A stretch of 32,554 nt of DNA from Rhodococcus jostii NBRC 16295 (GCF_001894825.1 NZ_BCWY01000092.1:1-32554), one strand, 5' to 3'; counted from the stretch's first letter, positions 17,308 through 25,342 are shown. Translations and numbers: made by a program. The notes: generated from the sequence alone by a model not told the origin.

Positions 17308-17589
17308 TCAGCTGGTTGTGGTGGTGGTGAGTGTCTGCGACGACGCCCGATCGGCATCGATCGATCCGATGATCAGTGCGTCGACCGGCGGCGGCGGTCC
17401 GGTGAACCAGTTCGAGGCCATCGAGCCCTGCGCGACGATCACCCGTTCGCCGAGGCCGGTGCCGAGGACGTCGAATGCGACGAGCCGGGCGCCGGATTCA
17501 TCGACCTCGACCTCGAGTAGTGCGCCGGCCGGTATTCCCTCGATCCGCCGGGTCGACCAGACGCTGCCGGTCACTGTTGCCGTAATCAT
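17308..17589 (-). CDS. BMC-P pentameric vertex protein (EutN/CcmL)
   Basis: The 93-residue protein has the EutN/CcmL pattern: GSVWSTRRIEGIPAGALLEV near the start, then VAFDVLGTGLGERVIVAQGS and a final IIGSIDA. Pentamers close the twelve vertices of a microcompartment. Its ATG overlaps the stop of the 177-aa gene upstream (ATGA), indicating coupling. The Thr/Ser-rich tail is unusual but short. Confidence 0.93.
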   Translation of the reverse strand: MITATVTGSVWSTRRIEGIPAGALLEVEVDESGARLVAFDVLGTGLGERVIVAQGSMASNWFTGPPPPVDALIIGSIDADRASSQTLTTTTTS

Positions 17590-18119
17590 CTGCGCTCCTT
17601 TTCGAATGGAACTCCGAGGGTTCGTGCCTTCTCGCGTGCCAGGGGAGTCAGGACGGCGGCCGGCCCCAGAACCAACCGCCCGCCCGCCTCGGCGATGGCC
17701 GCGATCTGGCGTTCGGTCACCGCACCGCGATCCACTCGGTGCACCGCTTCGGCGGTTGGGTGCGCCGCCGCGCCGCCGGTCAGGGCGAACTTCAGCCGTC
17801 CGGCCCGGAGATCGGCCCGGATCTTCGGGTTTTCGAACAGCCCGAGCAGGGTGAATACGAACGATCGCAGATCCGACTCGTTGCCTATTCGCACGGTTTC
17901 CGTGCGCTGACGGCCAGCGCCGTCGAGCGGTCCGGTGGGTGTGACACCAATCTGCTTGGCGAAGGTAGCCGCTGCGGCTGGGATCGGGTCGTTGCCGTCG
18001 GGGTGCGCGGTGGGCAGGGTCGGTGTCCCCCTCATCTCACCGACGACCTCCCGGAGCACCTCCTGCACCAGGGATCGGAGATCCGGTGACGGCGCAGTGC
18101 TCGCAATGCCCGCGTTCAC
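17586..18119 (-). CDS. RMM-locus protein with encapsulation-peptide-like N-terminus
   Basis: The 177-residue protein begins with a short disordered stretch, then an amphipathic helix LRSLVQEVLREVVGEM. A Pro/Ala-rich linker follows, and then a folded domain (SDLRSFVFTLLGLFENPKIR, then ITERQ-like VTERQIAAIAEAGGRLVLGP). It ends with VLTPLAREKARTLGV, a motif seen at the ends of several BMC-associated proteins. The N-terminal helix resembles encapsulation peptides that target cargo to the shell. A gene at this position (between BMC-P and BMC-T) is, as far as I recall, typical of RMM loci, but its function is unknown. It has a GTG start and GTGA/ATGA overlaps on both sides. Confidence 0.75.
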   Translation of the reverse strand: MNAGIASTAPSPDLRSLVQEVLREVVGEMRGTPTLPTAHPDGNDPIPAAAATFAKQIGVTPTGPLDGAGRQRTETVRIGNESDLRSFVFTLLGLFENPKIRADLRAGRLKFALTGGAAAHPTAEAVHRVDRGAVTERQIAAIAEAGGRLVLGPAAVLTPLAREKARTLGVPFEKERR

Positions 18120-18721
18120 AACGCCCGCCCGCCGAGTACTTCCTGCGCGGCCGCGGCGGCCTGGCGCACGTCGGCCTCGGTGCCCGACAGGTACACCCGG
18201 CCGGTGGCGCCGATCATCCGGAAGTCGACCACCTTGATGTCGGCGGCCTTCTCCGCGTCGTTGGTGGCCAAAATCGCGTACGACGCGGGTTGGACCTCGA
18301 GCACATACAGCGATTCGCCGGCCAACACCATCGATCCAATCTTGTTGCGGTTGATGAGGAACGCGTGTTGATGGTCGACACTGGTGATGATTCTCGAGGC
18401 CAGGATCGTCGGAGCGATCGCCGCGGCACCGGTATGGTCCAGCGCGTCGAGGGCCGCGTCGGCTGCGGCTTTCACCGCGCCGGTCTCGCCATGGAACTCG
18501 AGATAGCCGAACTGCCGCTCGACCACCAGCACCCCGGCCTGCACCTCGGCGTTCTTGAGTGCGACGTCGGTGACGCCCTCGATGTCGAGGCCCGGTGCCA
18601 CCTCGATGATCTGGGCGGACACGTTCGCTCGCGGCAGCACGCCGCGAATCCAGCTGCCCAGATACGACATCGTCTGGGGCTGCAGTCGATCGATGAAGAT
18701 AAAGGAACGCAGTTCGGCCAC
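18116..18721 (-). CDS. BMC-T tandem-domain shell protein (first copy)
   Basis: The 201-residue protein has two BMC domains. The first has IIEVAPGLDIEGVTDVALKN and VERQFGYLEFHGETGAVKAA. The second has GESLYVLEVQPASYAILATN and GATGRVYLSGTEADV. It should form trimeric pseudohexamers in the shell facets. It starts with GTG at 18719-18721 and uses an agaggt ribosome site inside the last codons of the aldehyde dehydrogenase gene, three bases after that gene's stop. This ties shell production to the enzyme. Confidence 0.9.
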   Translation of the reverse strand: MAELRSFIFIDRLQPQTMSYLGSWIRGVLPRANVSAQIIEVAPGLDIEGVTDVALKNAEVQAGVLVVERQFGYLEFHGETGAVKAAADAALDALDHTGAAAIAPTILASRIITSVDHQHAFLINRNKIGSMVLAGESLYVLEVQPASYAILATNDAEKAADIKVVDFRMIGATGRVYLSGTEADVRQAAAAAQEVLGGRAL

Positions 18722-18724
18722 GGG

Positions 18725-20278
18725 TTACCTCTTGATGAGTTGCGAGAGCTCTTCGACGACGATGCGCCGTAGTTCGGCTCTGATTTGGTCGTTGTTGCCG
18801 CCGGAGGTCCGCTGCCCAGCGGCGCCAGGGACGGCTTCCACCGGCGGAACCTGCACGTCGATTCTATTATTGGACGGCGCCGGATACGGCGGCGTCGGCC
18901 CGTCGTGGTGACGCCACGGGTTCAGGCCGGTGAACGCTCCCATCGGCACCGCCGCATCGACGTTGTGGGCGATCCGTGTCCAGTTCAGCAGGTGCTTGGG
19001 TTCGAGGTTCTCGCCCACCGAGCTGCGCCCAACAAATCCGGTACCGATGGTCATCGACGGGGCTAGATTCGTGTCCAGTCCCGCGCTTCCGGTGCTGTTT
19101 CCGACGTTCACCGAAACCCGCAGCACCGGAACACGGGCGGCGAAGTCCATGATCGTGGCCGGGTTCTCGCTGTGAATTGCGGCGGAATGCCCGGCACCGG
19201 CGATGCGCGCGACCGCGCGCGCGGCGTTGATACCTCGTCGGGCATCGGCGACTCTGACCATACCGATGACCGGTGAGAGCTTTTCGTGTGTGAGCGGCTC
19301 GTCGGGCAGCACCAGATCGAACGGTGCCACCAGCAACTTGGTTTTCGGGGTAACCCGGAACCCGGCGCGCTCGGCGATCCAGGCTGCGCTCTGGCCGACC
19401 ACCTCGGTGTTCAAGTTCCCGTCCGGGAACATGTAGTCGCGCAGGCGATTCGTTGTTTCCTGGTCGAGCACGTAGGCACCGGCGTGGGTCAGTTCCCGCT
19501 CCAACCGGTCGGCGATGGTTTCCTCGGCGATCAGCACCGACTCGTTGGTGCACAACAGGGAATTGTCGAATGCCTTGCTGTCGACGATCCGTCCGGCGGC
19601 CGCCGACAGATCCCCGGTCGCGTCCACGAACACCGGGACGTTGCCAGGCCCGACGCCCAGCGCCGGGTTACCCGACGAGTACGCCGCCCGCACCACACCG
19701 GTGCCGCCGGTGGCGATGATGACGTCGGTCCGCTCATCGGCCATCAACCCTTCGACCAGCGGGAGTGACGGTTCGGTGACCACCTGGACGATGCCGTCCG
19801 GCGCCCCGGCGGCGACCGCCGCAGCGGCCAGCGTATGCGCGGCGTGTGCGGAGCATTCCTGGGCCCGTGGGTGTGGCGCGATCACCACCGCGTTGCGGGT
19901 CATCAGGCTGAGCAGCGTTTTGAAGTACACCGTCGCGACTGGGTTGGTGGTCGGGGTGAGTGCGAGCACTACCCCTGCGGGCGTGGGCAATTCGACAACC
20001 TTGTTTGCCGAATCCACCCGCGGCGAAACGAAGTCCTCGCCGTGGTAGTGCTCCACCAGCCCGCGCGAGCAGGCCCGATTCTTGCGGAGCTTGTGTTCGA
20101 CGACGCCCATCCCGGTTTCGCTGACCGCCCAATCGGCATACCGCTGCGCGTTCTCGTAGCCGGCCTCGGCGACGGCCTGCACGATGGCCGCGACTGCTGC
20201 GGCGTCGTACGTCGCATACGTGGCCGCCGCCCACCGGGCGCGTTCGAGCATGTGTCCGGCGTGTGCCGTGTTCATCAT
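18725..20278 (-). CDS. CoA-acylating aldehyde dehydrogenase (PduP/EutE-like) with C-terminal encapsulation peptide
   Basis: The 517-residue enzyme belongs to the CoA-dependent aldehyde dehydrogenases that work inside microcompartments. Features are LALTPTTNPVATVYFKTL (100s), VIIATGGTGVVRAA (186-199), GVGPGNVPVFVD (208-219), the catalytic cysteine in DNSLLCTNES (Cys243) and the late LTHEKLSPVIGMV. The core ends near residue 465. A flexible Pro/Gly/Asn linker follows, then a terminal amphipathic helix, IRAELRRIVVEELSQLI, that fits an encapsulation peptide. The likely reaction is propionaldehyde + CoA + NAD+ to propionyl-CoA. Its first ATG overlaps the stop of the PLP-enzyme gene by 4 bp. Confidence 0.9.
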   Translation of the reverse strand: MMNTAHAGHMLERARWAAATYATYDAAAVAAIVQAVAEAGYENAQRYADWAVSETGMGVVEHKLRKNRACSRGLVEHYHGEDFVSPRVDSANKVVELPTPAGVVLALTPTTNPVATVYFKTLLSLMTRNAVVIAPHPRAQECSAHAAHTLAAAAVAAGAPDGIVQVVTEPSLPLVEGLMADERTDVIIATGGTGVVRAAYSSGNPALGVGPGNVPVFVDATGDLSAAAGRIVDSKAFDNSLLCTNESVLIAEETIADRLERELTHAGAYVLDQETTNRLRDYMFPDGNLNTEVVGQSAAWIAERAGFRVTPKTKLLVAPFDLVLPDEPLTHEKLSPVIGMVRVADARRGINAARAVARIAGAGHSAAIHSENPATIMDFAARVPVLRVSVNVGNSTGSAGLDTNLAPSMTIGTGFVGRSSVGENLEPKHLLNWTRIAHNVDAAVPMGAFTGLNPWRHHDGPTPPYPAPSNNRIDVQVPPVEAVPGAAGQRTSGGNNDQIRAELRRIVVEELSQLIKR

Positions 20279-21561
20279 CCTGCTCTCCGATCGGTGCTGG
20301 CGACCTCGGCTCGGGCCCGTACGACGGCCACCTCGAGGCGGTCCAGGACGTCCTCACAGAGTTCGCGTGGCATCAAGATCCCCGGTTTGAACTGCAGTAC
20401 GCGTGGATCGAGCGTGGAGAAGATCGCCCACACGCCCAGCTCGTACAGGTGCCGCATCACGTACTTGGCGCCCTCGGGATGATCGAACTCCAGTCCGATC
20501 ACGACGCCGTTCTGGCGGATTCCCACCAACCAATCCGGGTACTGGCTGCGAATGCGTTCCAGACCTTGGCTCATCAGGTCGGCGATGTAGTGCACCATCG
20601 ATCGAACCTCGGGGCGGGTGCTGATCTCCAGTGTCTTCAACGCTGCGATGCAGCCGAGCTCGGCGCCACCGAAAGTGGAGATGTGCGCGAAGCCATCCTG
20701 GTCGAGCCATTGCGCCGCGCGATCGCTCAGCAGCGCAGCGGTGATCGGGTAGATGCCCCCGGAGAGGCCTTTGCCGGTGACCAGGATGTCGGGCCGGATT
20801 CCGTGCTTGGTGATCGCCCACAGCTCGCCGGTGCGCATCAGCCCGGTCTGCACCTCGTCGGCAATGTAGAGCGCGTCGTAGGTTTCGGTGAGCGCCTTGA
20901 CCGCTTCGAGGTATCCCGGCTCCGGCAGCGGGAATCCGTATGTGGCCGGGATGGTCTCCATGATCACGGCGGCGACGTCGCGTCCGGTCAGCGCCCGCTC
21001 CATCGCGCCCAGGTCGCCGAACGGCACCTGGACGAATTCGTCGGGGCGGTCGGAGAGGAAGATCTTCGCGAACCGGTCGTCGCCGGTGGCCAGCGCCAAG
21101 CCGGTATGCCCGTGGTAGGCCTTGACGATCGAGACGATCTTGCGCTTGCCGGTCGCATGCCGGGCGCTTTTGAGTGCGATGTCGATCGCCTCGCCGCCAC
21201 CCGAACCGTAGGCGACCTTCGTCAACCCCTCCGGCGCCGTGGCGATCAGCGCCTCGGCGAGCGCGGTGCGTGCCACCGACGGAAAATGGTGATTTCCGAC
21301 GTCGAATCGGTTCAACGCATCCGACACCGCGGCGACGACCTCCGGGTTGCGGTGTCCGAGGTTGTAGGTTCCGCCGTTGAGGTGAACGTCGATGAGGCGG
21401 CGTCCGCTCATATCCCACAGGAAATAGCCCTCGCGGCGGTCGATCACCAGATCGACGCCGGAATCCGTCCAGAACTGAGTTTTGCCCGGATTCCAGAAGC
21501 GCTTGGACTTCTCGAGCACCTCGGTCTTGGACGCGAAGGTGAACGCTCCGTAGTCGTGCAT
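20275..21561 (-). CDS. Class III PLP enzyme, probable amino-alcohol phosphate phospholyase
   Basis: The 428-residue protein has the class III aminotransferase fold: GGTYNLGHRNPEV, the cofactor-phosphate region GSGGGEAID (119-127), AYHGHTG, the pyridine-nitrogen aspartate in IADEVQTG (Asp235) and the Schiff-base lysine in TGKGLSGG (Lys264). In this locus type the enzyme acts as a lyase, not a transaminase. It converts 1-amino-2-propanol phosphate to propionaldehyde, ammonia and phosphate, like ethanolamine-phosphate phospholyase; this assignment rests on context. I chose the ATG at 21559-21561, just before conserved sequence. Codon use remains coding-like up to a GTG at 21628-21630, so a 23-residue polar extension is possible. 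Confidence 0.85.
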   Translation of the reverse strand: MHDYGAFTFASKTEVLEKSKRFWNPGKTQFWTDSGVDLVIDRREGYFLWDMSGRRLIDVHLNGGTYNLGHRNPEVVAAVSDALNRFDVGNHHFPSVARTALAEALIATAPEGLTKVAYGSGGGEAIDIALKSARHATGKRKIVSIVKAYHGHTGLALATGDDRFAKIFLSDRPDEFVQVPFGDLGAMERALTGRDVAAVIMETIPATYGFPLPEPGYLEAVKALTETYDALYIADEVQTGLMRTGELWAITKHGIRPDILVTGKGLSGGIYPITAALLSDRAAQWLDQDGFAHISTFGGAELGCIAALKTLEISTRPEVRSMVHYIADLMSQGLERIRSQYPDWLVGIRQNGVVIGLEFDHPEGAKYVMRHLYELGVWAIFSTLDPRVLQFKPGILMPRELCEDVLDRLEVAVVRARAEVASTDRRAG

Positions 21562-21683
21562 GGCCTGCCCATCGTCGTTCGGGCCCGAGTGCTGCTCGGG
21601 CGGTACGCCGCCGTCGGCGCGTGTGGTCACACCGCGGTGGTCTCGGGTGCGTCCCGGGCTCCCTCCGATGCCGCCGGAGCCAG

Positions 21684-21977
21684 TCAGCTCCACCGGATAT
21701 GGGCCCGGACCCGGTCGTCGGTGTCCGTCCACCCTTTACCGGCGGCGTAGGCGATCATCGCCGCGAACTTGCCGTTCCACTCCTCGGTCCCGGGCCCGAG
21801 GCCGCGGAGAAAGTCGATGTCGATCCACAGGTGATCGCCATCCACGACACCAGCCCCCGCGGAAACGGCAGCAGCGTGTGCCTTTTCCCGAGACCGCCCG
21901 ACCGCATCGACCGCCAGCTCGGTGAACGTGCCTGGGTCGTCGAGCTGAATTTCCCTCTCGGTGATGACGATGATCAC
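21684..21977 (-). CDS. Unknown 97-aa protein, paralogue A
   Basis: I do not recognise this small soluble protein. Its GTG start overlaps the amidase stop (GTGA), so it is coupled to the amidase. It begins with a beta strand (IIVITEREI), has a conserved middle DGDHLWIDIDFLRGL, and ends with FAAMIAYAAGKGWTD and VRAHIRW. A second gene in this window, at 27878-28195, encodes a clear relative with the same order of motifs. The His/Trp/Asp-rich C-terminal half looks like a ligand-binding or structural core. A helper of the amidase or the LLM monooxygenase is possible. Confidence 0.75.
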   Translation of the reverse strand: MIIVITEREIQLDDPGTFTELAVDAVGRSREKAHAAAVSAGAGVVDGDHLWIDIDFLRGLGPGTEEWNGKFAAMIAYAAGKGWTDTDDRVRAHIRWS

Positions 21978-23425
21978 ACCGGCTCCTTCAGATTCGTGAC
22001 GTGCAGAGCCGGCCGACGGTCGGCCCACGGTTGCGCTTGCTCCAGCTGAGCCGCGAGTCCTAGCAGCAGGTCTTCCCGGTAGATGTCGGCGCCGAACTGC
22101 ACGCCGACGGGAAGGCCGTCGTCCGTGGCGCCCAGGGGAAGACTGATCGCGGGCGCACCTGAGACGTTGTACAGAGCGCACGTCGGGTGCGGGGCGATGA
22201 CGTGGCGTACCCAATCCTCCGCGGTAAACGACGGATCGTTCGCGTCGAACGTTCCGAGGTCGAGCGGCGGGGTGATCGAGGTCGGTGTGACGAAAATGTC
22301 CCACTCGCCCATGAACGTCGCCAGCTGCCGGCTGACCTTGTTGTTCGTCGCGAAGGCGCGGGCCAAGTCCATCGGTGTCATCGCGCGCCCGGCCTCGGCA
22401 GCGGCGATCGTCGTCGCCTCGAAGTAGTCCGGACTCAGCCCGACACCGAGAGCCTCACCCAGCGGAACCACGTCCGCGGCGGTCCCCGCACAGTAGGTGA
22501 TGGTGAGCGCTGACAGGAAGTCTTCCCAATCGATCTGGGGTGCAACTACTTCCACGTGATGCCCGAGATCGGAGAGCAACTGGAGGGTCGACGCCATCGT
22601 GCGCACGACCTCCGGGTGGACCACCCGATCGCTCCAGGAGTCCGCGCACACCGCAATGCGCAGCGGGGCGCTGGGTCCGCTCAGCTCGTCCCGGTAGGGG
22701 CGGGCCGGCGTCGGTGCGCTGTACTTTTCACCCGACAGGTTGCCGTGTACCGCGTCGAGCAGCCCCGCCGCGTCGCGCACGGTTCGGGTGATGGCGAAGT
22801 CGATCACGTTGCCGTAGAAGGCCTCCTGCACCTCCGGTCCGATCGGGACGCGACCACGGCTCGGCTTGAGGCCGACGGTTCCGGTGTGGGCGGCCGGAAT
22901 CCGGATCGACCCCGCACCGTCGTTGGCGTGCGCAATCGGGACCGCGCCCGACGCCACCATTGCCGCCGATCCACCGCTGGAGCCACCGGGACTCTTCGTC
23001 GGATCCCACGGATTGTGGACGGCACCACCGAGCAACGGCTCGGTGGTCGCGGTCAACGCGAACTCCGGAATCTTCGTGCTGGCGACCGCGGCGAGCCCGG
23101 CCCGGCGGAATCGGGCCATCAGCTCGGAGTCCTGGTCGAACACGATGCCGCGGGCCAACGCGCGGCTACCCAGATGCAGCGGCACACCGGCGGCGTGGCA
23201 CAGCAGATCCTTCAGCACGAAGGGAACTCCGGTGAAGAAGCCGTCCGTGGCTGCGTCCAATGGCGTTTCCCACGGGCCTTCCGCGCAGGCGTGCAACCGC
23301 TCGTCGGCCAGCTGCACGGCATTCACGCCGGCCTCGTGCACCTCCGACGGCTTGACCTCACGAGAACGAACCAGTTCGGCCAGACCAGTGGCGTCGTAGG
23401 ACGCGTACTCCTCGATCGTAAACAT
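21974..23425 (-). CDS. Amidase-signature family amidase
   Basis: The 483-residue protein is a standard-length amidase-signature enzyme. The Ser-cisSer-Lys triad is visible: Lys72 in FVLKDLL, Ser150 in PGGSSGGSAAMVASG, and the nucleophile Ser173 in DGAGSIRIPAAHTG. The usual DxGGSIR is here DGAGSIR, a minor change. It hydrolyses a carboxamide in the cytoplasm; the substrate is unknown. Position two genes after the LLM monooxygenase and ahead of the BMC genes suggests it cleaves an amide formed by the monooxygenase, or releases an amine for the compartment. The ATG is at 23423-23425 with ggagg upstream. Confidence 0.88.
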   Translation of the reverse strand: MFTIEEYASYDATGLAELVRSREVKPSEVHEAGVNAVQLADERLHACAEGPWETPLDAATDGFFTGVPFVLKDLLCHAAGVPLHLGSRALARGIVFDQDSELMARFRRAGLAAVASTKIPEFALTATTEPLLGGAVHNPWDPTKSPGGSSGGSAAMVASGAVPIAHANDGAGSIRIPAAHTGTVGLKPSRGRVPIGPEVQEAFYGNVIDFAITRTVRDAAGLLDAVHGNLSGEKYSAPTPARPYRDELSGPSAPLRIAVCADSWSDRVVHPEVVRTMASTLQLLSDLGHHVEVVAPQIDWEDFLSALTITYCAGTAADVVPLGEALGVGLSPDYFEATTIAAAEAGRAMTPMDLARAFATNNKVSRQLATFMGEWDIFVTPTSITPPLDLGTFDANDPSFTAEDWVRHVIAPHPTCALYNVSGAPAISLPLGATDDGLPVGVQFGADIYREDLLLGLAAQLEQAQPWADRRPALHVTNLKEPV

Positions 23426-23429
23426 CTTC

Positions 23430-23825
23430 TTACAACACCTCCGCTGGCACGTCGGCTCCGACGTGGGTCCACATGTCTCGGTGCATCAGCCATGACCCGC
23501 CGTCCTGGCGGACGTGGACGACGATGTAGTTGCTGCGGACCTCGGGCCCCTCGGCGAACTCGCCGATCGCGATTCCTTCCTCGACGGCGACGGTGTCGCC
23601 GACGGTCAGGTCCACGTCCTCGAGCGTCTGCTTGACGAGCCCCGCTGCCAGCCAGTTGCCGAACTCCTCGGCGATCGCCCCGCGCCCGCGCACGGCACGT
23701 CCGTCGGGGGTGAGCAACGTCCCGGCGTCGGTGTACAACGATGCGAACAGTGCCGGATCCCGCTCCTCGATGGCGCGGACCACGCTGTGGTGGACCTCGG
23801 CCAAATGCTCGGCGAATGCCACCAT
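23430..23825 (-). CDS. SnoaL/NTF2-like small protein (SgcJ/EcaC type)
   Basis: The 131-residue protein fits the NTF2-like cone fold. It has an N-terminal helix pair (HHSVVRAIEERDPALFASLY), TDAGTLLTPDGRAVRGRGAI, a curved sheet with GDTVAVEEGIAIGEF, and a C-terminal WLMHRDMWTHVGA. Such proteins act as cyclases, isomerases, hydrolases or accessory subunits, and the class alone does not fix the reaction. Its ATG lies two bases after the LLM monooxygenase stop, so it probably acts on that enzyme's product. Confidence 0.82.
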   Translation of the reverse strand: MVAFAEHLAEVHHSVVRAIEERDPALFASLYTDAGTLLTPDGRAVRGRGAIAEEFGNWLAAGLVKQTLEDVDLTVGDTVAVEEGIAIGEFAEGPEVRSNYIVVHVRQDGGSWLMHRDMWTHVGADVPAEVL

Positions 23826-23827
23826 GG

Positions 23828-24988
23828 TCAGACCGCCAGTTCTTCGGGGGTCTCGTAGCTCGGCCGCTGCCGGGGGTCGCCGGGGAGCATGCCGACCGGC
23901 CCGCTGCGCACAACACTGCCGGGGTTGCGGAAGTACGGGATCACGTAGCGGCCCAAGTTCTCGATCGTGGCCATCCGCTCCTCGTGGGTGCCGCCGTCGA
24001 TCCGCAGCACGATCTCGTCCGCGCCGCTGTCGGCGGTTTTCTGCACCTGCTCGATGCAGTACTGCGGATCGCCGACCAGGACGGTCGGGCCGCAGGTCCG
24101 CAGCCACTCCGCGTCGTTGACGTGCTTGCGCAACTGACCGATCCGAGAGAATTCGCCGTACTGCTCGGGCGAGCGCTCGGCGAGCTGGACGTAGACGTCG
24201 TTGATGATCATCTGCGCGAACTTCAGCAGATCCGCCTCGGCGTGCTCGAGCGCCAGATCCGTCGTCTTCGCGCAGCGCACCGACATGACGCTGCTGGCCG
24301 CGGACTTGACCGCGTACCGGCCGACCGGCGACACCTCGTTCTCCGGCACCGCGTTGTAGGCGTCGAGGTTCGCCTGCAGCACCTCCCAGCCCAGGTAGAC
24401 GTCGGAGGTGATCATGCCCAGGCCCTTGCGGCGAGCGTCGGCGGAGGACTCCACGGACTGCACGATCTTGTACAGCGGCGGATGCGGATCCTGGAACGGC
24501 TTGGGGCTCAACCGTCGCTCCGGGATCTTGCCCCAGTGCGGACCGTCGTGGCTGAACGTGTCGTCACTCAGCGCGCGAATGATGAGCTCGAGGGCTTCCT
24601 CGGATTTGCCCTTGGTCTCATCGAGCGAGACGCCGAATGCGTCCAGCTGCAGCAGCGTATTTCCACGCGCGGTGGTCAACTCGACGCGCCCGTTGGACAG
24701 CAGGTCGGTGGCCGCGGTCTGTTCGGCGACCAGGATCGGGTGGATCACCGAGGTCAACCGGCTCATGTAGCGCAGCCGAATCCGGTTGGTGCGCATCGCG
24801 ACCGCCGTGAACAGGACCTCGGGTGCCGACGTGACACACAGGTCGTTGAAGAAGTGATGTTCGGAGGTGCCCCACCCGTAGAAGCCCATCTCCTCGGCAA
24901 ATACCGCTTCCTCGATCATGTCCAGGTATCGACGGTGCTGGGTTTCGCCGGGGTTGGTGGCGCACTCGCTCATCATGATGAATCTCAT
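23828..24988 (-). CDS. LLM-class flavin-dependent monooxygenase (luciferase-like)
   Basis: The 386-residue protein has the bacterial-luciferase fold: MRFIMMSECATNPGE at the start, FAEEMGFYGWGTSEHHF, TNRIRLRYMSRLTSVIHPIL, VAEQTAATDLLSNGRVELTT, and the late GPTVLVGDPQYCIEQVQ and GADEIVLRIDGG. It should use reduced FMN from a separate reductase (candidate at 10041-10556) and O2 to oxidise a small organic substrate. The ATG at 24986-24988 is chosen because conserved sequence starts there and aaaggga lies 9 bases upstream; the frame extends 19 codons further. It is the first gene of the 13-gene BMC operon, 85 nt from copy 3 of the shared promoter element. Confidence 0.88.
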   Translation of the reverse strand: MRFIMMSECATNPGETQHRRYLDMIEEAVFAEEMGFYGWGTSEHHFFNDLCVTSAPEVLFTAVAMRTNRIRLRYMSRLTSVIHPILVAEQTAATDLLSNGRVELTTARGNTLLQLDAFGVSLDETKGKSEEALELIIRALSDDTFSHDGPHWGKIPERRLSPKPFQDPHPPLYKIVQSVESSADARRKGLGMITSDVYLGWEVLQANLDAYNAVPENEVSPVGRYAVKSAASSVMSVRCAKTTDLALEHAEADLLKFAQMIINDVYVQLAERSPEQYGEFSRIGQLRKHVNDAEWLRTCGPTVLVGDPQYCIEQVQKTADSGADEIVLRIDGGTHEERMATIENLGRYVIPYFRNPGSVVRSGPVGMLPGDPRQRPSYETPEELAV

Positions 24989-25039
24989 CGGGTTGGTCCC
25001 TTTCATCGGCGGGTCAGTGACGTATGCCACTGGCGATGA

Positions 25040-25100
25040 GTTCAAGAGTGCCGGGACCGGCGTTCGGTGGGATCCGTCATTGTGCGGACGAAATACTGAA
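25040..25100 (-). promoter_or_regulatory. Shared promoter/operator element, copy 3 (LLM/BMC operon)
   Basis: TCCGTCATTGTGCGGA (25073-25088) is identical over 16 bases to copy 1. It is followed by CGAAATACTGAA, and 22 nt toward the gene lies GTTCAAGAGTG (25040-25050; CACTCTTGAAC when read toward the gene). The TTGAAC could be a -35, with TACGTC about 15 nt further as a -10. It precedes the long minus-strand operon that contains all BMC genes. Confidence 0.62.
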
Positions 25101-25342
25101 CTTCTGGGTTCCGATCGAGTGCATAAAGCTAGAGCAGGTTCCTGGGGAATGAACGATCACCGCGAGTGCAGCCCGCGATGCGCTCCGACATCCGGACAAT
25201 TCATCGTTTCCTGCGGGTGGGACGGTTCGTTCCGCGGGGGGTGTACGGCGCTCGGCGTCGCCTTCCCACCCTCGGGCTGAAAGTACGCCGGTCTTCCCTC
25301 CGATCCGGTACGGGAGTCGGAACGGGTTGCAACGGGAACGAG
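25101..25342. other. Intergenic, no gene seen
   Basis: This lies between the end of the serine dehydratase gene and the promoter element of the LLM/BMC operon. Both neighbours are on the minus strand. No coding-like frame or strong hairpin was found. Confidence 0.4.

Noticed and set aside
20263..21750. Long plus-strand open frames opposite the PLP enzyme and other operon genes
   Set aside because: They are antisense shadows of GC-rich minus-strand genes that have clear family motifs; the shadow products show no recognisable domains.
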